Positions 42,020-50,749 of a stretch of 64,000 nt of DNA are shown here, piece by piece. The DNA is from RH-AL1 sp965277735 (GTDB lineage Bacteria > Pseudomonadota > Alphaproteobacteria > Rhizobiales > Beijerinckiaceae): contig CBDIDO010000003.1 in assembly GCA_965277735.1 (NCBI GenBank), positions 1,674,001-1,738,000 on the forward strand. Direction: 5' to 3'. The translations under genes were made by a program, and so were the position numbers. Below the pieces are notes generated by a model that worked only from the letters and a program-made list of their open reading frames with translations, was not told the origin of the DNA and ran no database searches. The stretch's first letter is position 1. Every line of letters begins with the position of its first letter.

Positions 42020-43060
42020 ATGCAAGACACGCGGCGATTGGCCGAAGCGTCGACGGTGGCGATGAGCCGCCAGCCGGTCTCGTCGATCCCGATTGCGGAC
42101 CGCGGCCTGCTCAGCGGCCGCTATTGGGGCGAGCTGCGCATCTTCGCCGAGGTCGCGCGGGCGAAGAGCTTCAACCGCGCCGCCGAGAGCCTCGGCGTCA
42201 GCCAGCCGACCATCGGCCGCAAGGTGCGGCGCCTGCAGGACCTCATCGGCGCGCGCCTGTTCGTCTCGACGAAGCAGGGCGTGCACCTCACCCCGCGCGG
42301 CGAGGAGCTGGCCGCTGCGCTGCGCGTGCTCGATCAGTCGCTGTTTGCGATCGCCAACGACCTGCGGGCGCGCGACGAGGACGCCGAGGGCATCGTCAGC
42401 ATCGCGATGACCGACGGGATGGCCGCCTGGTTCGCGGCGCCGGCCGCGGCCGAGTTCAGCGCGCGCTATCCGAAGGTGCGGCTGCATTTCAAGTCGATCG
42501 TCGACCTGAGCGACCTGCGCGCCAACCAGGTCGACTTGATGCTCACCTTCGCGCCGACGCCACAGCCGAACACCCGCTGCGAGCCGGTCGGGACGATGAA
42601 CCTCGTCCCGCTCGCGTCGAAGGGCTATGTCGCCAAGCATGGCCTGCCGACCCGGGAGACGGTTGCCGACCATCTGTTCCTGCAGTCGCACGCCTACCAG
42701 ACCGAGAGGCCGGCATGGCGGGACTGGCAGGCGCTCTGCGCGCAAGGCCGCGTCGCGCACTATTGCGACAATTCCTTCGCCTACGCGATGCTCGCGCGGC
42801 AGGGGCTCGGCATCGCGCTGCTCGGCACCTACCTCATCAACGAGGGCGTGCCGTTCGACCTCGGCGTTCACGTGTCGCTGCCCATGTACGCGATGGCGCT
42901 GGAGGAGCGGCTCGAATCCCGATCGGTGCGGGTCGCCTTCGACTGGCTGTGCGAGACCTTCAGCGAGAGCCGCCCGTGGTTCCGGCGCGAGACCGGCCTC
43001 GACGGGCTCCCTGAGGACTTCACGGCGGTGAAAACCATGTTCGCGGGTGGACATCTTTGA
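42020..43060 (+). CDS. LysR-family transcriptional regulator
   Basis: Encodes 346 residues from ATG 42020; ATG 42062 is a possible later start. The winged-helix domain is clear near residues 38-95: RIFAEVARAKSFNRAAESLG, VSQPTIGRKVRRLQ and GARLFVSTKQGVHLTPRGEE. The C-terminal effector domain covers the rest (IVSIAMTDGMAAWFAAPAA, QVDLMLTFAP). The inducer is unknown. It is divergent from small protein A (57 bp apart), the usual geometry for a LysR target. Confidence 0.9.
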   Translation: MQDTRRLAEASTVAMSRQPVSSIPIADRGLLSGRYWGELRIFAEVARAKSFNRAAESLGVSQPTIGRKVRRLQDLIGARLFVSTKQGVHLTPRGEELAAALRVLDQSLFAIANDLRARDEDAEGIVSIAMTDGMAAWFAAPAAAEFSARYPKVRLHFKSIVDLSDLRANQVDLMLTFAPTPQPNTRCEPVGTMNLVPLASKGYVAKHGLPTRETVADHLFLQSHAYQTERPAWRDWQALCAQGRVAHYCDNSFAYAMLARQGLGIALLGTYLINEGVPFDLGVHVSLPMYAMALEERLESRSVRVAFDWLCETFSESRPWFRRETGLDGLPEDFTAVKTMFAGGHL

Positions 43061-43191
43061 GAGCGAGACTCTCGCGCGGCCCCCTCGGCCGTGCCCAATC
43101 ATCGATCGTCCCGCTTTCCGAGCGGAAGAGCCGGAATTGAGATGCGTTGTTCAAAATTGTTTAACGAATGCGGAAGAGCCGGACGGGGGCC

Positions 43192-43434
43192 TTAGGCCGC
43201 GCCTTCTCGCTCCGGCTTGTCGGATGATTGCGCGGCGGCGACCTTCTCGAGCTCTTCCCGGGCGCGCATGACCAGCAGATCGGTGAGGTAGGTCAGCATC
43301 GGCGACCCGACTTGGGTGGCATTGGCGCGCAGATCGAGACCGCTCAGCAGGATCTCGATCAGGAGGGTCTCTTTCTGAGAGGCTTCAGGTCCGGTGCCCT
43401 GCGAAATGCTGCGGATCGGTTGCGGCTGCTGCAT
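43192..43434 (-). CDS. Small protein B, paralogue of the 41757-41963 product
   Basis: Encodes 80 residues from ATG 43434. Its core ETLLIEILLSGLDLRANATQ, then SPMLTYLTDLLVMRAREELE, is shared with small protein A. It has an extra 20-residue N terminus (QQPQPIRSISQG). Both lack a recognisable family. The stretch 43110-43190 between it and the LysR gene is AT-rich and holds a direct repeat GCGGAAGAGCCGG. Confidence 0.65.
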   Translation of the reverse strand: MQQPQPIRSISQGTGPEASQKETLLIEILLSGLDLRANATQVGSPMLTYLTDLLVMRAREELEKVAAAQSSDKPEREGAA

Positions 43435-43539
43435 TCGTGGCCATCGCTTGAAAAGGTTAAACTAAAGTCGCAACCGCTACCTTCGCCGCAAGCGCGAAAA
43501 CGTCAATCGTAGATGATCGAAACGATCGTGTGATTGAAT

Positions 43540-44268
43540 CTATGTCGGCTTCTTCCCGGCTTTTAGCTGGAATCCTTCCCAGCCGGCGGCACGCAGGGCG
43601 CAGGCGGGGCACGTCCCGCAGCCGTAGCCCCAGGCGTGCCGGGTGCCACGTTCGCCCAGGTAGCAGGTGTGCGTCGTCTCGATGACGAGATCGACGAGCG
43701 GCGCGCCGCCGAGCGTCTCGGCCAGCGCCCAGGTCGCCGCTTTGTCGAGCCACATCAGCGGGGTCTCGATGACGAAGCGGCTCTCCATGCCGAGGTTCAG
43801 CGCGACCTGCATCGCCTTCAGCGTGTCGTCGCGGCAATCGGGATAGCCGGAAAAATCCGTCTCGCACATGCCACCGACGATGTGCTTGAGGCCGCGGCGG
43901 TGCGCCAGCGCGGCGGCGAAGGTGAGGAAGAGCAGGTTGCGGCCGGGCACGAACGTATTGGGCAGGCCCTTGGCGTCGCTCTCGATGGCGATGTCGCGCG
44001 TCATCGCCGTCGCCGAGATGGTGCCGAGTGCGGCGAGATCGATCGTGTGGTCCGGGCCGAGCTGGCCGCGCCAAGAAAAAGGCGGGTCAGTGAACGGCGC
44101 CTGGCCCAGGGCCTCGCGCAGGGCCGGGCGCTGGTCGAGCTCGACGCGGTGGCGCTGGCCGTAGTCGAAGCCGACCGTCTCGACCGTGTCGTAGCGCGCC
44201 AGCGCCCAGGCGAGGCAGGTCGTCGAATCCTGGCCGCCCGAGAAGAGGACCAGCGCGCCGTCGCTCAT
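43540..44268 (-). CDS. queC: 7-cyano-7-deazaguanine synthase
   Basis: Encodes 242 residues from ATG 44268. QueC makes preQ0 from carboxy-deazaguanine, upstream of Tgt in queuosine synthesis. Motifs: LFSGGQDSTTCLAWAL (PP-loop), FDYGQRHRVEL, VPGRNLLFLTFAAALA, FSGYPDCRDD, and the zinc site CYLGER...GYGCGTCPACALRAAGWE. The start overlaps the nudC stop by 4 bp. queA and tgt lie at 3.3-5.5 kb. Confidence 0.96.
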   Translation of the reverse strand: MSDGALVLFSGGQDSTTCLAWALARYDTVETVGFDYGQRHRVELDQRPALREALGQAPFTDPPFSWRGQLGPDHTIDLAALGTISATAMTRDIAIESDAKGLPNTFVPGRNLLFLTFAAALAHRRGLKHIVGGMCETDFSGYPDCRDDTLKAMQVALNLGMESRFVIETPLMWLDKAATWALAETLGGAPLVDLVIETTHTCYLGERGTRHAWGYGCGTCPACALRAAGWEGFQLKAGKKPT

Positions 44269-45188
44269 TTCTCCTCGACCCATTCGCGCATCAGCGCGTT
44301 GGCTATCGCGAGCTTGGGCGGGCACATGAGCTCGTCGGGGTGGGTCTTCGCGATCATCTGGCGTACTTCCTCGCGCGAGAACCAGCGCGCATCCTCGAGC
44401 TCGAGATGGTCGACCACGACCTCGCGCGTCAGCGCTTCGGCGATGCAGCCGATCATCAGCGACGACGGGAACGGCCACGGCTGCGAGGCGTGGTAGTCGA
44501 CGCGGCCGACCTTCACGCCGGCCTCCTCCATCACCTCGCGGCGCACGGCATCTTCCAGCGTCTCGCCGACCTCGGCGAAGCCGGCGAGGCAGGAGTACAT
44601 CTTAGCCGGAAAATGCTCCTGGCGGCCGAGCAGGCAATGCGTGCCGTCGGTCACCAGCATGATAACGACCGGCTCGAGGCGCGGGAAATGGTGGCGCCCG
44701 CAGGCCTCGCACTCGCGCCGCGAGCCGCCGACCGAGGCGCGGGTCGGCTCGCCGCAATTGGCGCAGAACGCATTGTGCTTGTGCCAGTAGAGCAGGCTCT
44801 TCGCTTGGCTCAGCGCGCCGACGATCTCGGGCGTCACCAGCCCCTGGATCGCGATCGTCCGCAGATCCATGAAGGAGAGGTCGCCGCGGTCCTGCGAATT
44901 GTCGTGCGCCGAGGCCTCGATCAGCACGCCGAACAGCGGACGGTCGCCGTGGCAGCCGAGGAAGACCTTGTGCGTCGGCTTGCCGACCGTCTTCGCCTCG
45001 TCGGCGGTGAACAGGGCGTCGTGCGTTTCGTCATTGAGCTTCAGCGCCGGGATCTCGCCCGAGAAGACGATGTAGCGCGCTGTTTCCCGGGCGCGCAGGC
45101 CGGCGATGAAGGCCGCGTCCTCGCGCTGGTTGGCCATCCGGTCTAGCGTGTTGAGCGCAAAGCCGGTCTGATGCGATCGATCGAGCAA
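44265..45188 (-). CDS. nudC: NAD(+)/NADH diphosphatase (NudC)
   Basis: Encodes 307 residues from a TTG start at 45188, chosen because GGAGG lies eight bases upstream and because HQTGFALNTLDR, conserved in alphaproteobacterial NudC, is then included; an ATG at 45137 would cut it off. NudC hydrolyses NADH and removes NAD caps from RNA. Zinc ligands CANCGEP and CEACGRHHFPR, and the Nudix box GFAEVGETLEDAVRREVMEE, then the SQPWPFPSSLMIGC motif are all present. Operon with queC. Confidence 0.95.
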   Translation of the reverse strand: MLDRSHQTGFALNTLDRMANQREDAAFIAGLRARETARYIVFSGEIPALKLNDETHDALFTADEAKTVGKPTHKVFLGCHGDRPLFGVLIEASAHDNSQDRGDLSFMDLRTIAIQGLVTPEIVGALSQAKSLLYWHKHNAFCANCGEPTRASVGGSRRECEACGRHHFPRLEPVVIMLVTDGTHCLLGRQEHFPAKMYSCLAGFAEVGETLEDAVRREVMEEAGVKVGRVDYHASQPWPFPSSLMIGCIAEALTREVVVDHLELEDARWFSREEVRQMIAKTHPDELMCPPKLAIANALMREWVEEK

Positions 45189-45286
45189 CGAAGGGGCCTC
45201 CGGCCTTGCGCCGGCTCGGTGGCCGACACTTGCGCAGGTAAGCGCTCCGCGCCCGCATCGCAAATGCCAGAGCTCAAGCCCCGAGA

Positions 45287-45982
45287 TCACGCCTGGGCGA
45301 GGCTCTCCGCAAGGCTCTGGAACAGCGGCAGGCCGTCGGTGCCGCCGGCGAGCGGGTCGATCAGGTTTTCCGGGTGCGGCATCATCCCGAGCACGCGGAG
45401 GTTTTCCGAGTAGATACCGGCGATCTCGTTCATCGAGCCGTTCGGGCTGCCCTTGTCCTTCACGTGGCCCGCGGCGTCGCAATAGCGGAAGGCGACGCGC
45501 CCGTCGCCTTCGAGGCGGGCGATCGTGTCGGCGTCGGCGGTGTAGTTGCCCTCGCCGTGCGCGATCGCGACCTCGATCGCCTGGCCGGCACGGTAGCGCG
45601 AGGTGAAGGCCGTGTCGGCGCGCTCGACCTTGAGGTGCTGCATCTTGCAGACGAAGCGCAGGTTGGCATTGCGCATCAGCACGCCCGGCAGCAGCCCGCT
45701 CTCGACGAGGATCTGGAAGCCGTTGCAGATGCCGAGCACCATGCCGCCGCGCGCCGCATGCGCGCGCACCGCGTCCATGACAGGCGAGCGACCGGCGATG
45801 GCGCCGCAGCGAAGGTAGTCGCCGTAGGAGAAGCCGCCGGGCAGCAGGGCGAGGTCGGTGCCGGGTGGCAGCTCATGCGCGCCGTGCCAGACGATCCCGG
45901 CCCCGATGCCCGCCGCGCGCAGCGCACGAACGGCGTCGCCCTCGCGATTCGAGCCGGGGAAGAGGACGACGGCGGCTTTCAC
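45287..45982 (-). CDS. purQ: Phosphoribosylformylglycinamidine synthase subunit PurQ
   Basis: Encodes 231 residues from GTG 45982 (MKAAVVLFPGSNREGDAVRA). This glutaminase subunit feeds ammonia to PurL for FGAR amidation. Triad residues: Cys in VLGICNGFQILVE, and the C-terminal MMPHPENLIDP with His and Glu. The start overlaps the purS stop by 4 bp. purL, which usually follows, is not in the window; purC lies 6 kb upstream. Confidence 0.96.
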   Translation of the reverse strand: MKAAVVLFPGSNREGDAVRALRAAGIGAGIVWHGAHELPPGTDLALLPGGFSYGDYLRCGAIAGRSPVMDAVRAHAARGGMVLGICNGFQILVESGLLPGVLMRNANLRFVCKMQHLKVERADTAFTSRYRAGQAIEVAIAHGEGNYTADADTIARLEGDGRVAFRYCDAAGHVKDKGSPNGSMNEIAGIYSENLRVLGMMPHPENLIDPLAGGTDGLPLFQSLAESLAQA

Positions 45983-46212
45983 AGCAGCTCGACGCGGTAG
46001 TTCTCGACGATTGTGTTGGCGAGCAGCTTCTCGCACGCGTCCTTGAGCGCCGCCTCGGCGTCGGTGCCGTCCGCGACCTCGATGTCGAACACCTTGCCCT
46101 GGCGCACGCTGTCGATGCCCGGCACCGCGAGCGCCTTCAGCGCGCCCTCGATCGCCTTGCCCTGCGGATCGAGGATGCCGGTCTTCAAGGTGACGGTGAC
46201 GCGGGCTTTCAT
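45979..46212 (-). CDS. purS: Phosphoribosylformylglycinamidine synthase subunit PurS
   Basis: Encodes 77 residues. PurS bridges PurL and PurQ in the three-part FGAR amidotransferase. Features: VTVTLKTGILDPQGKAIEGA and VRQGKVFDIEVADG, ending CEKLLANTIVENYRVEL, all standard. Coupled to purQ by a GTGA overlap. Confidence 0.96.
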   Translation of the reverse strand: MKARVTVTLKTGILDPQGKAIEGALKALAVPGIDSVRQGKVFDIEVADGTDAEAALKDACEKLLANTIVENYRVELL

Positions 46213-46290
46213 GGGCGGGGGTCCGAATGATGCTGCCGCCGTGTAGCGCAGGTGCGACGCGGCGCCAAACGCGATGTGCCGCCGCGCGCT

Positions 46291-46448
46291 CCTTCTCTCA
46301 CAACGTGGAGAAGGTGGCCTCGCGAAGCGAGGTCGGATGAGGGCGGTTCCGGATAGGGCTCGATGATGAATTTACGTGCCTTTTCCGGCATCGCCCTCAT
46401 CCGACCCGACTTCGTCGGGCCACCTTCTTCCAGCAAGCGGGAGAAGGG
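46291..46448. repeat. Paired intergenic palindromic repeat
   Basis: Left arm 46291-46344 (CCTTCTCTCACAACGTGGAG, then GGTCGGATGAGGG) and right arm 46392-46448 (CCCTCATCCGACCCGACTTC, then CAGCAAGCGGGAGAAGG) are inverted copies of the family at 5.6 kb. It separates purS from the acyl-CoA ligase gene. Confidence 0.8.
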
Positions 46449-46457
46449 GGTGCCGAG

Positions 46458-47987
46458 CTACCCCAGCCCCAGCTTCTGCGCGAGCCCGATGCGCTGCAGC
46501 TTGCCGGTCGCGCCCTTCGGAATCTCGTCCATGAAAAGGATCTTCGCCGGCACCTTGAACTTGGCGAGGTGGATGCCGGCGTGCTCGCGTATCGCCGCCT
46601 CGTCGGCCGCCATGCCCTCGCGCAGCACGATCACGGCAGCGATGTCCTCGCCGAGCCGCTCGTGCGGCATGCCGAAGGTCACGCACTGGCGCACGGCGGG
46701 ATGGTCCATCAGAACCTCGTCGATCTCGCGCGGCGAGATGTTCTCGCCGCCGCGCTTGATGATCTCCTTGAGGCGTCCCGTCAGCGACAGATAGCCCGCC
46801 TCCGTCAGCGAGCCCTGGTCGCCGGTGCGGAACCAGCCGTGCTTGGTGAAGGCCTCGGCGTTGGCCTTCTCGTTGTTCTCGTAGCCCGCCATCACGTTGG
46901 CGCCGCGGATGACGATCTCGCCGATCGCGCCGGCGGCCAGCGGCTCGCCGTCCTCGTCGACGATGGCGATCTCCGGCCCTGCCGCAACGCCGACCGAGCC
47001 GGGATAGTGCGGCTTCGGCGGCAGCGGGTTCGACGCCATCTGGTGGGCCGCCTCGGTCATGCCGTAGGCCTCGAGCACCGGCGCGCCCCACAGCGCCTCC
47101 ATCTCCTTCATCACCTGCGGCGGCAGCGAGGAGGAGGACGAGCGGATGAAGCGCAGCTTGTTGCCGGCGACGATCTCGGGATGCTCCTTGGCCTTGCCGA
47201 GGATGTCCTGGTGCATCGTCGGCACCGCCGTGTACCAGGTCGGATCGGCCTCCTTCAGCCAGCCGAAGAATTTTGATGGGCTATGCCCCGGCGTGCAGCA
47301 GATCTGGCCGCCGGCCGACAGCGGCGCCAGCGTGCCGGCGATCAGCCCGTGGATGTGGAACAGCGGCATGATGTTGAGGCCGCGGTCTTCTGCCGTAAAA
47401 GCCAGCGACTCCCGGATGTTACGCGCCGAGGCGCAGACGTTGGATTGCTTCAGCGGCACGATCTTGGGGCGCGAGGTGGTGCCCGACGTGTGCAGCACGA
47501 GCGCGATGTCGTCCGGCTCGGCCGGCCCGGAATGCGCCGGGATCTTGGTGCCGCCCTGCGGGAAGGCGAGGCGGAAGGCGCCGGCGCCGTCCTCGGGCAG
47601 CGGCTTCAGCCGCGCGATCGCGACGCCGAGCTTCTCCGCCACGGCGATCGCAGGCGAGTCGACGCCTTCGGCCACGACCAGAAGCTTGGCGTTCAAGTCC
47701 TTGAGGTAGAACTCGTATTCGTCGGCCTTGTAGGACGGGTTGAGCGGCGCCGAGGTGGCGCCGGCGGCGATGGCGAGAAAGGCGGCGGCCATTTCCGGGC
47801 CGTTCGGCAGCACGATCGCGACGCGGTCGCCGCGGCCGATGCCGTTGCCGTTGAGCTCGCAGATCGTGCCGGCGACAAGCGCGCGCAGCTCGCGGAAGGT
47901 CAGCGGCTTGCCGCCGGGCGCGGAGAGCGCGGTGGCGTCGTCGGCGCCGGCGGTGATGAGATCGTTGAGCGTCTTGGCGTCGGCCAC
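46458..47987 (-). CDS. AMP-dependent acyl-CoA ligase, resembling oxalate-CoA ligase
   Basis: Encodes 509 residues from ATG 47987. It belongs to the ANL adenylating superfamily: VLHTSGTTSRPKIVPLKQSN (P-loop), MPLFHIHGLIAGTLAPL, LEAYGMTEAAHQMASNPLP, WFRTGDQGSLTEAGYLSLTG and KRGGENISPREID, with the C-terminal catalytic Lys in PKGATGKLQRIG. By memory, the TSGTTSRPK, FHIHGL and TWYTAVPT segments are close to plant and yeast oxalyl-CoA synthetase (AAE3/Pcs60). Neighbouring PanE-like reductase and oxalate/formate-type transporter genes fit that role, but the substrate is inferred. Confidence 0.9.
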   Translation of the reverse strand: MADAKTLNDLITAGADDATALSAPGGKPLTFRELRALVAGTICELNGNGIGRGDRVAIVLPNGPEMAAAFLAIAAGATSAPLNPSYKADEYEFYLKDLNAKLLVVAEGVDSPAIAVAEKLGVAIARLKPLPEDGAGAFRLAFPQGGTKIPAHSGPAEPDDIALVLHTSGTTSRPKIVPLKQSNVCASARNIRESLAFTAEDRGLNIMPLFHIHGLIAGTLAPLSAGGQICCTPGHSPSKFFGWLKEADPTWYTAVPTMHQDILGKAKEHPEIVAGNKLRFIRSSSSSLPPQVMKEMEALWGAPVLEAYGMTEAAHQMASNPLPPKPHYPGSVGVAAGPEIAIVDEDGEPLAAGAIGEIVIRGANVMAGYENNEKANAEAFTKHGWFRTGDQGSLTEAGYLSLTGRLKEIIKRGGENISPREIDEVLMDHPAVRQCVTFGMPHERLGEDIAAVIVLREGMAADEAAIREHAGIHLAKFKVPAKILFMDEIPKGATGKLQRIGLAQKLGLG

Positions 47988-48042
47988 GTTGGACTTCCTC
48001 GGAACGGTTGCCCCGCGCGTCTGTGCGCGCGTGGGGTTGAGA

Positions 48043-49047
48043 TTAAGCGGTCTGAATTTCCAGCCGGCCCTTGGCCTGCTTCAGGCTCTGCGCGAGCAAT
48101 TGCATCAGCGCGTAGATCGTGTCGAGGTGCGGCGTCGGCGTGCCGGTCAGCCGCGCCAGCTCCAGCACCGAACCGACGAGGGCCTCGAGCTCGATCTCGC
48201 GGCCGGCCTCGACATCCTGCAGCATCGAGGTCTTGTGCGGCCCGACCTTCTCGGCGCCGGCGATGCGCTTTTCGATCGGCACGCGGAAGGTGATGCCGAG
48301 CTTGCCGGCCACCTCCTGCATCTCGCTCATGATGTCGTGCGCGAGCTGTCGCGTCTCGGGAAAGCGGCAGATGCCCTCCAGCGTCGCGTGCGTCAGCGCC
48401 GAGATGGGGTTGAACGAGGCGTTGCCCCACAGCTTCAGCCAGATCTCGGCGCGGATGTCCTCGATCACCGGCGCCTTGAAGCCGGCGCCGACGAGCTGGG
48501 CGGCGATCGCCTCGACGCGCGCGCTCTTCGTGCCGTCGGGCTCGCCGAGCGTGAAGCGGTTGCCCTCGACGACCTTGACGACGTTCGGCGCGGTGAGGAT
48601 TGCGGCGGGGTAGACGACGCTGCCGACGACGCAGGCGGGGTCGAGCGCCTTGGCGATGAGGCCGCCGGGGTCGGCATTCTCGATGTGGGCGCCTTTGTGT
48701 GCGCCATCGTAGCCGCCGAGGAAGTACCACCACGGAATGCCGTTCTGCATCGTCACGACGGCGGTATCGGGCCCGATCAGGTGCTTCAGGTCCTGCGCGA
48801 TCGGGCCGACCTGATGCGCCTTGACAGTGAGAAGCACGGTGTCGTGGACGCCGGCCTCCTGCATCGATCCCACCGCGCGCATGCGCGCGTGGACATGCGT
48901 GCCGTCCTCCTCGATCAGCGTCATGCCCTCGTCGGCGATCGCCGCGCGGTTCGAGCGGGCGACGACGGTGACGGGGACGCCCGAGCGGGCGAGCCGGACG
49001 GCGAGATACCCGCCGATGGCGCCCGTGCCGACGATGGCGATGCTCAT
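48043..49047 (-). CDS. 2-dehydropantoate 2-reductase family protein (PanE/oxalyl-CoA-reductase-like)
   Basis: Encodes 334 residues from ATG 49047. The N-terminal Rossmann motif is IAIVGTGAIGGYLAVRLARSG. Central LLTVKAHQVGPIAQ has the catalytic Lys region and TMQNGIPWWYF is characteristic of a PanE subfamily. The C-terminal helices include EIWLKLWGNASFNPISALT with the second Lys. The family contains ketopantoate reductase and, in Methylobacterium extorquens, PanE2, an oxalyl-CoA reductase. Position 55 bp upstream of the acyl-CoA ligase suggests one operon. The choice between the two functions is open. Confidence 0.9.
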   Translation of the reverse strand: MSIAIVGTGAIGGYLAVRLARSGVPVTVVARSNRAAIADEGMTLIEEDGTHVHARMRAVGSMQEAGVHDTVLLTVKAHQVGPIAQDLKHLIGPDTAVVTMQNGIPWWYFLGGYDGAHKGAHIENADPGGLIAKALDPACVVGSVVYPAAILTAPNVVKVVEGNRFTLGEPDGTKSARVEAIAAQLVGAGFKAPVIEDIRAEIWLKLWGNASFNPISALTHATLEGICRFPETRQLAHDIMSEMQEVAGKLGITFRVPIEKRIAGAEKVGPHKTSMLQDVEAGREIELEALVGSVLELARLTGTPTPHLDTIYALMQLLAQSLKQAKGRLEIQTA

Positions 49048-49119
49048 GTTTGCGTCTGTCTCTCTTGTGGAGGACAGCCTTTAGAGCGCAATGCCCTGGC
49101 GGTGCAATGCTCGGCTTTT

Positions 49120-49143
49120 CCTTCTCCCGCTTGCGGGAGAAGG
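49120..49143. repeat. Single palindromic repeat hairpin
   Basis: CCTTCTCCCGC-TTGCGGGAGAAGG is one hairpin of the family found in pairs elsewhere in the window. It separates the L,D-transpeptidase and PanE-like genes and could act as a partial terminator. Confidence 0.75.
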
Positions 49144-49155
49144 AGAGGCCGCGCC

Positions 49156-49779
49156 TCAGTACACCTGCCCGTAGACCGGGCTGTAGCCCGACATCTCGCC
49201 GGCCGGCTGGCGCGGCGCGGGCTGGTAGCGGTCGTCGCGGGTCGGCTCGTCGTAGCCGTAGCCGCCCTGGGCATAGCCGTCGGGTGACTGCGCCGCGGCG
49301 TTGACCGGCGGCGGCACGTCGTCGTCGCGGTGCTTCAGCTTCTCGGCCACGGTGGCGTTGGCCTCGCTGCCGCCGGTGAGATTGATCTCGGCGCCCTGCT
49401 TCTTCACCATCTCGAACAGCTGGGCCGACAGGCCGACAGGCAGGCGCACGCAGCCGTGTGAGGCGGGATGGCCCCAGGACGACTTCGAGGCGCCATGGAT
49501 CGCGTAGCCGGGCGCGAAGAAGATCGCGTTCGGCATCGGCGCCTTGTCGTAGGTGTCGGAGAAATGGTCCTTGTCCATCCACAGCACCTTGTAGGCGCCC
49601 GACGGCGTCTCGTAGCCGAACTTGCCGGACGACACCTTCCAGTTGAACTCCTTGCCGCTCGCCTCGACGTGCATGGTCTGATGGTCGAGATCGATGTCGA
49701 TCTTCACCTTGGCCTGCGCGAGCGACACGCCGCTGATCAGGAGCGCTGCGGTGACGGCGGCGCGAACGATGGAATGCAT
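49156..49779 (-). CDS. Periplasmic L,D-transpeptidase (YkuD domain)
   Basis: Encodes 207 residues from ATG 49779. A signal peptide covers residues 1-23 (AAVTAALLISGVSLAQA). The YkuD catalytic motif is complete: AIHGASKSSWGHPASHGCVR, with His and the nucleophilic Cys. The preceding KVSSGKFGYETPSGAYKVL is the usual substrate groove strand. These enzymes make 3-3 peptidoglycan cross-links or attach lipoproteins. The C-terminal 50 residues are a low-complexity Tyr/Pro-rich tail. Confidence 0.93.
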   Translation of the reverse strand: MHSIVRAAVTAALLISGVSLAQAKVKIDIDLDHQTMHVEASGKEFNWKVSSGKFGYETPSGAYKVLWMDKDHFSDTYDKAPMPNAIFFAPGYAIHGASKSSWGHPASHGCVRLPVGLSAQLFEMVKKQGAEINLTGGSEANATVAEKLKHRDDDVPPPVNAAAQSPDGYAQGGYGYDEPTRDDRYQPAPRQPAGEMSGYSPVYGQVY

Positions 49780-49971
49780 GGGACAGCTCCCCCAATGGGC
49801 TCAGCCAAAGAACCTTGGCTATTCAACGCGGAACCGGGCGGAAAGTCCCGCCGCACCGCGCACGATCTTGGCGCCAGCCGATGGCCCTCATTCGCAGCGG
49901 TTTGATGGCGGTCTTACGACGCGCGGCCGATCGCGGCGCCCCCGTTGCCCCTGGGTCGCCGACCCGGTCGC

Positions 49972-50745
49972 TCAGGCCTGGAAGGCGAACCGGTTGGCGA
50001 GCACCCCGATCCCGTCGATCGCGATCTCGACCAGGGCGCCCGGCTTGATCGTGCCGGCGCCGAGCGAGGTGCCACACGAGATGATGTCGCCTGGCTCCAG
50101 CGTCATGCCCTGCGAGATCATCGAGACGAGCTGCGGGGCGGAGAAGACCATGTCGGCGGCGGGATAGTTCTGCCGCTCGACGCCGTCGACGACGGCGCGG
50201 ATCACGAGGGTCGTCGGATCGAGGTCGGTCGCGATCACCGGGCCAAACGGGCCGAACCCGTCGAGGCCTTTCGAGCGCGTCCATTGCCTGAAGCTCTCGT
50301 CGGCGTTCAGGATCGGGATCGCGGTGATGTCGTTCACGCAGGTGTAGCCGAAGATGTGCGCCGCGGCGTCCACCTCGGAGACGTCGCGGGCCGCCTTGCC
50401 GATGACGATGCCGAGCTCGGCCTCGAAGATCGTCCGGCCGGCGCAGGCCGGGATCGCGATGTCGGCGCCGGACGGCGCATAAGTGTTCGGCGGCTTGACG
50501 AAGAGCAGCGGCGCCTCCGGATGGGCGTTGCCGTTCTTGGCCGCGGCGGCGCGGAAATTATTCCATAGCGCGATCATCTTCGAGGGGCGGCAGGGCAGGT
50601 CGATGGTGACCGTGTCGAGCGCCACGCGCTCGCCCGTCGGCGTCGCGCCGGCGAACATGTCGCCCTCGCAGACCTCGATCGTCGTGCCGTCGAGACGGCC
50701 GAACTCGCGCGCCCCGGCGCGCCTGAAACCGATCCAAAGCGTCAT
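49972..50745 (-). CDS. Fumarylacetoacetate hydrolase family protein
   Basis: Encodes 257 residues from ATG 50745. The FAH-fold metal site is visible: IFEAELGIVIGKAARDV (Glu-x-Glu) and GYTCVNDITAIPI (Asp). The C-terminal ISCGTSLGAGTIKPGALVEI is typical. Family members cleave C-C bonds of acylpyruvates or decarboxylate oxaloacetate. It starts 4 bp after the stop of the transporter gene, so both are one operon and the transported acid may be related to its substrate. Confidence 0.9.
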   Translation of the reverse strand: MTLWIGFRRAGAREFGRLDGTTIEVCEGDMFAGATPTGERVALDTVTIDLPCRPSKMIALWNNFRAAAAKNGNAHPEAPLLFVKPPNTYAPSGADIAIPACAGRTIFEAELGIVIGKAARDVSEVDAAAHIFGYTCVNDITAIPILNADESFRQWTRSKGLDGFGPFGPVIATDLDPTTLVIRAVVDGVERQNYPAADMVFSAPQLVSMISQGMTLEPGDIISCGTSLGAGTIKPGALVEIAIDGIGVLANRFAFQA

Positions 50746-50749
50746 GAAC

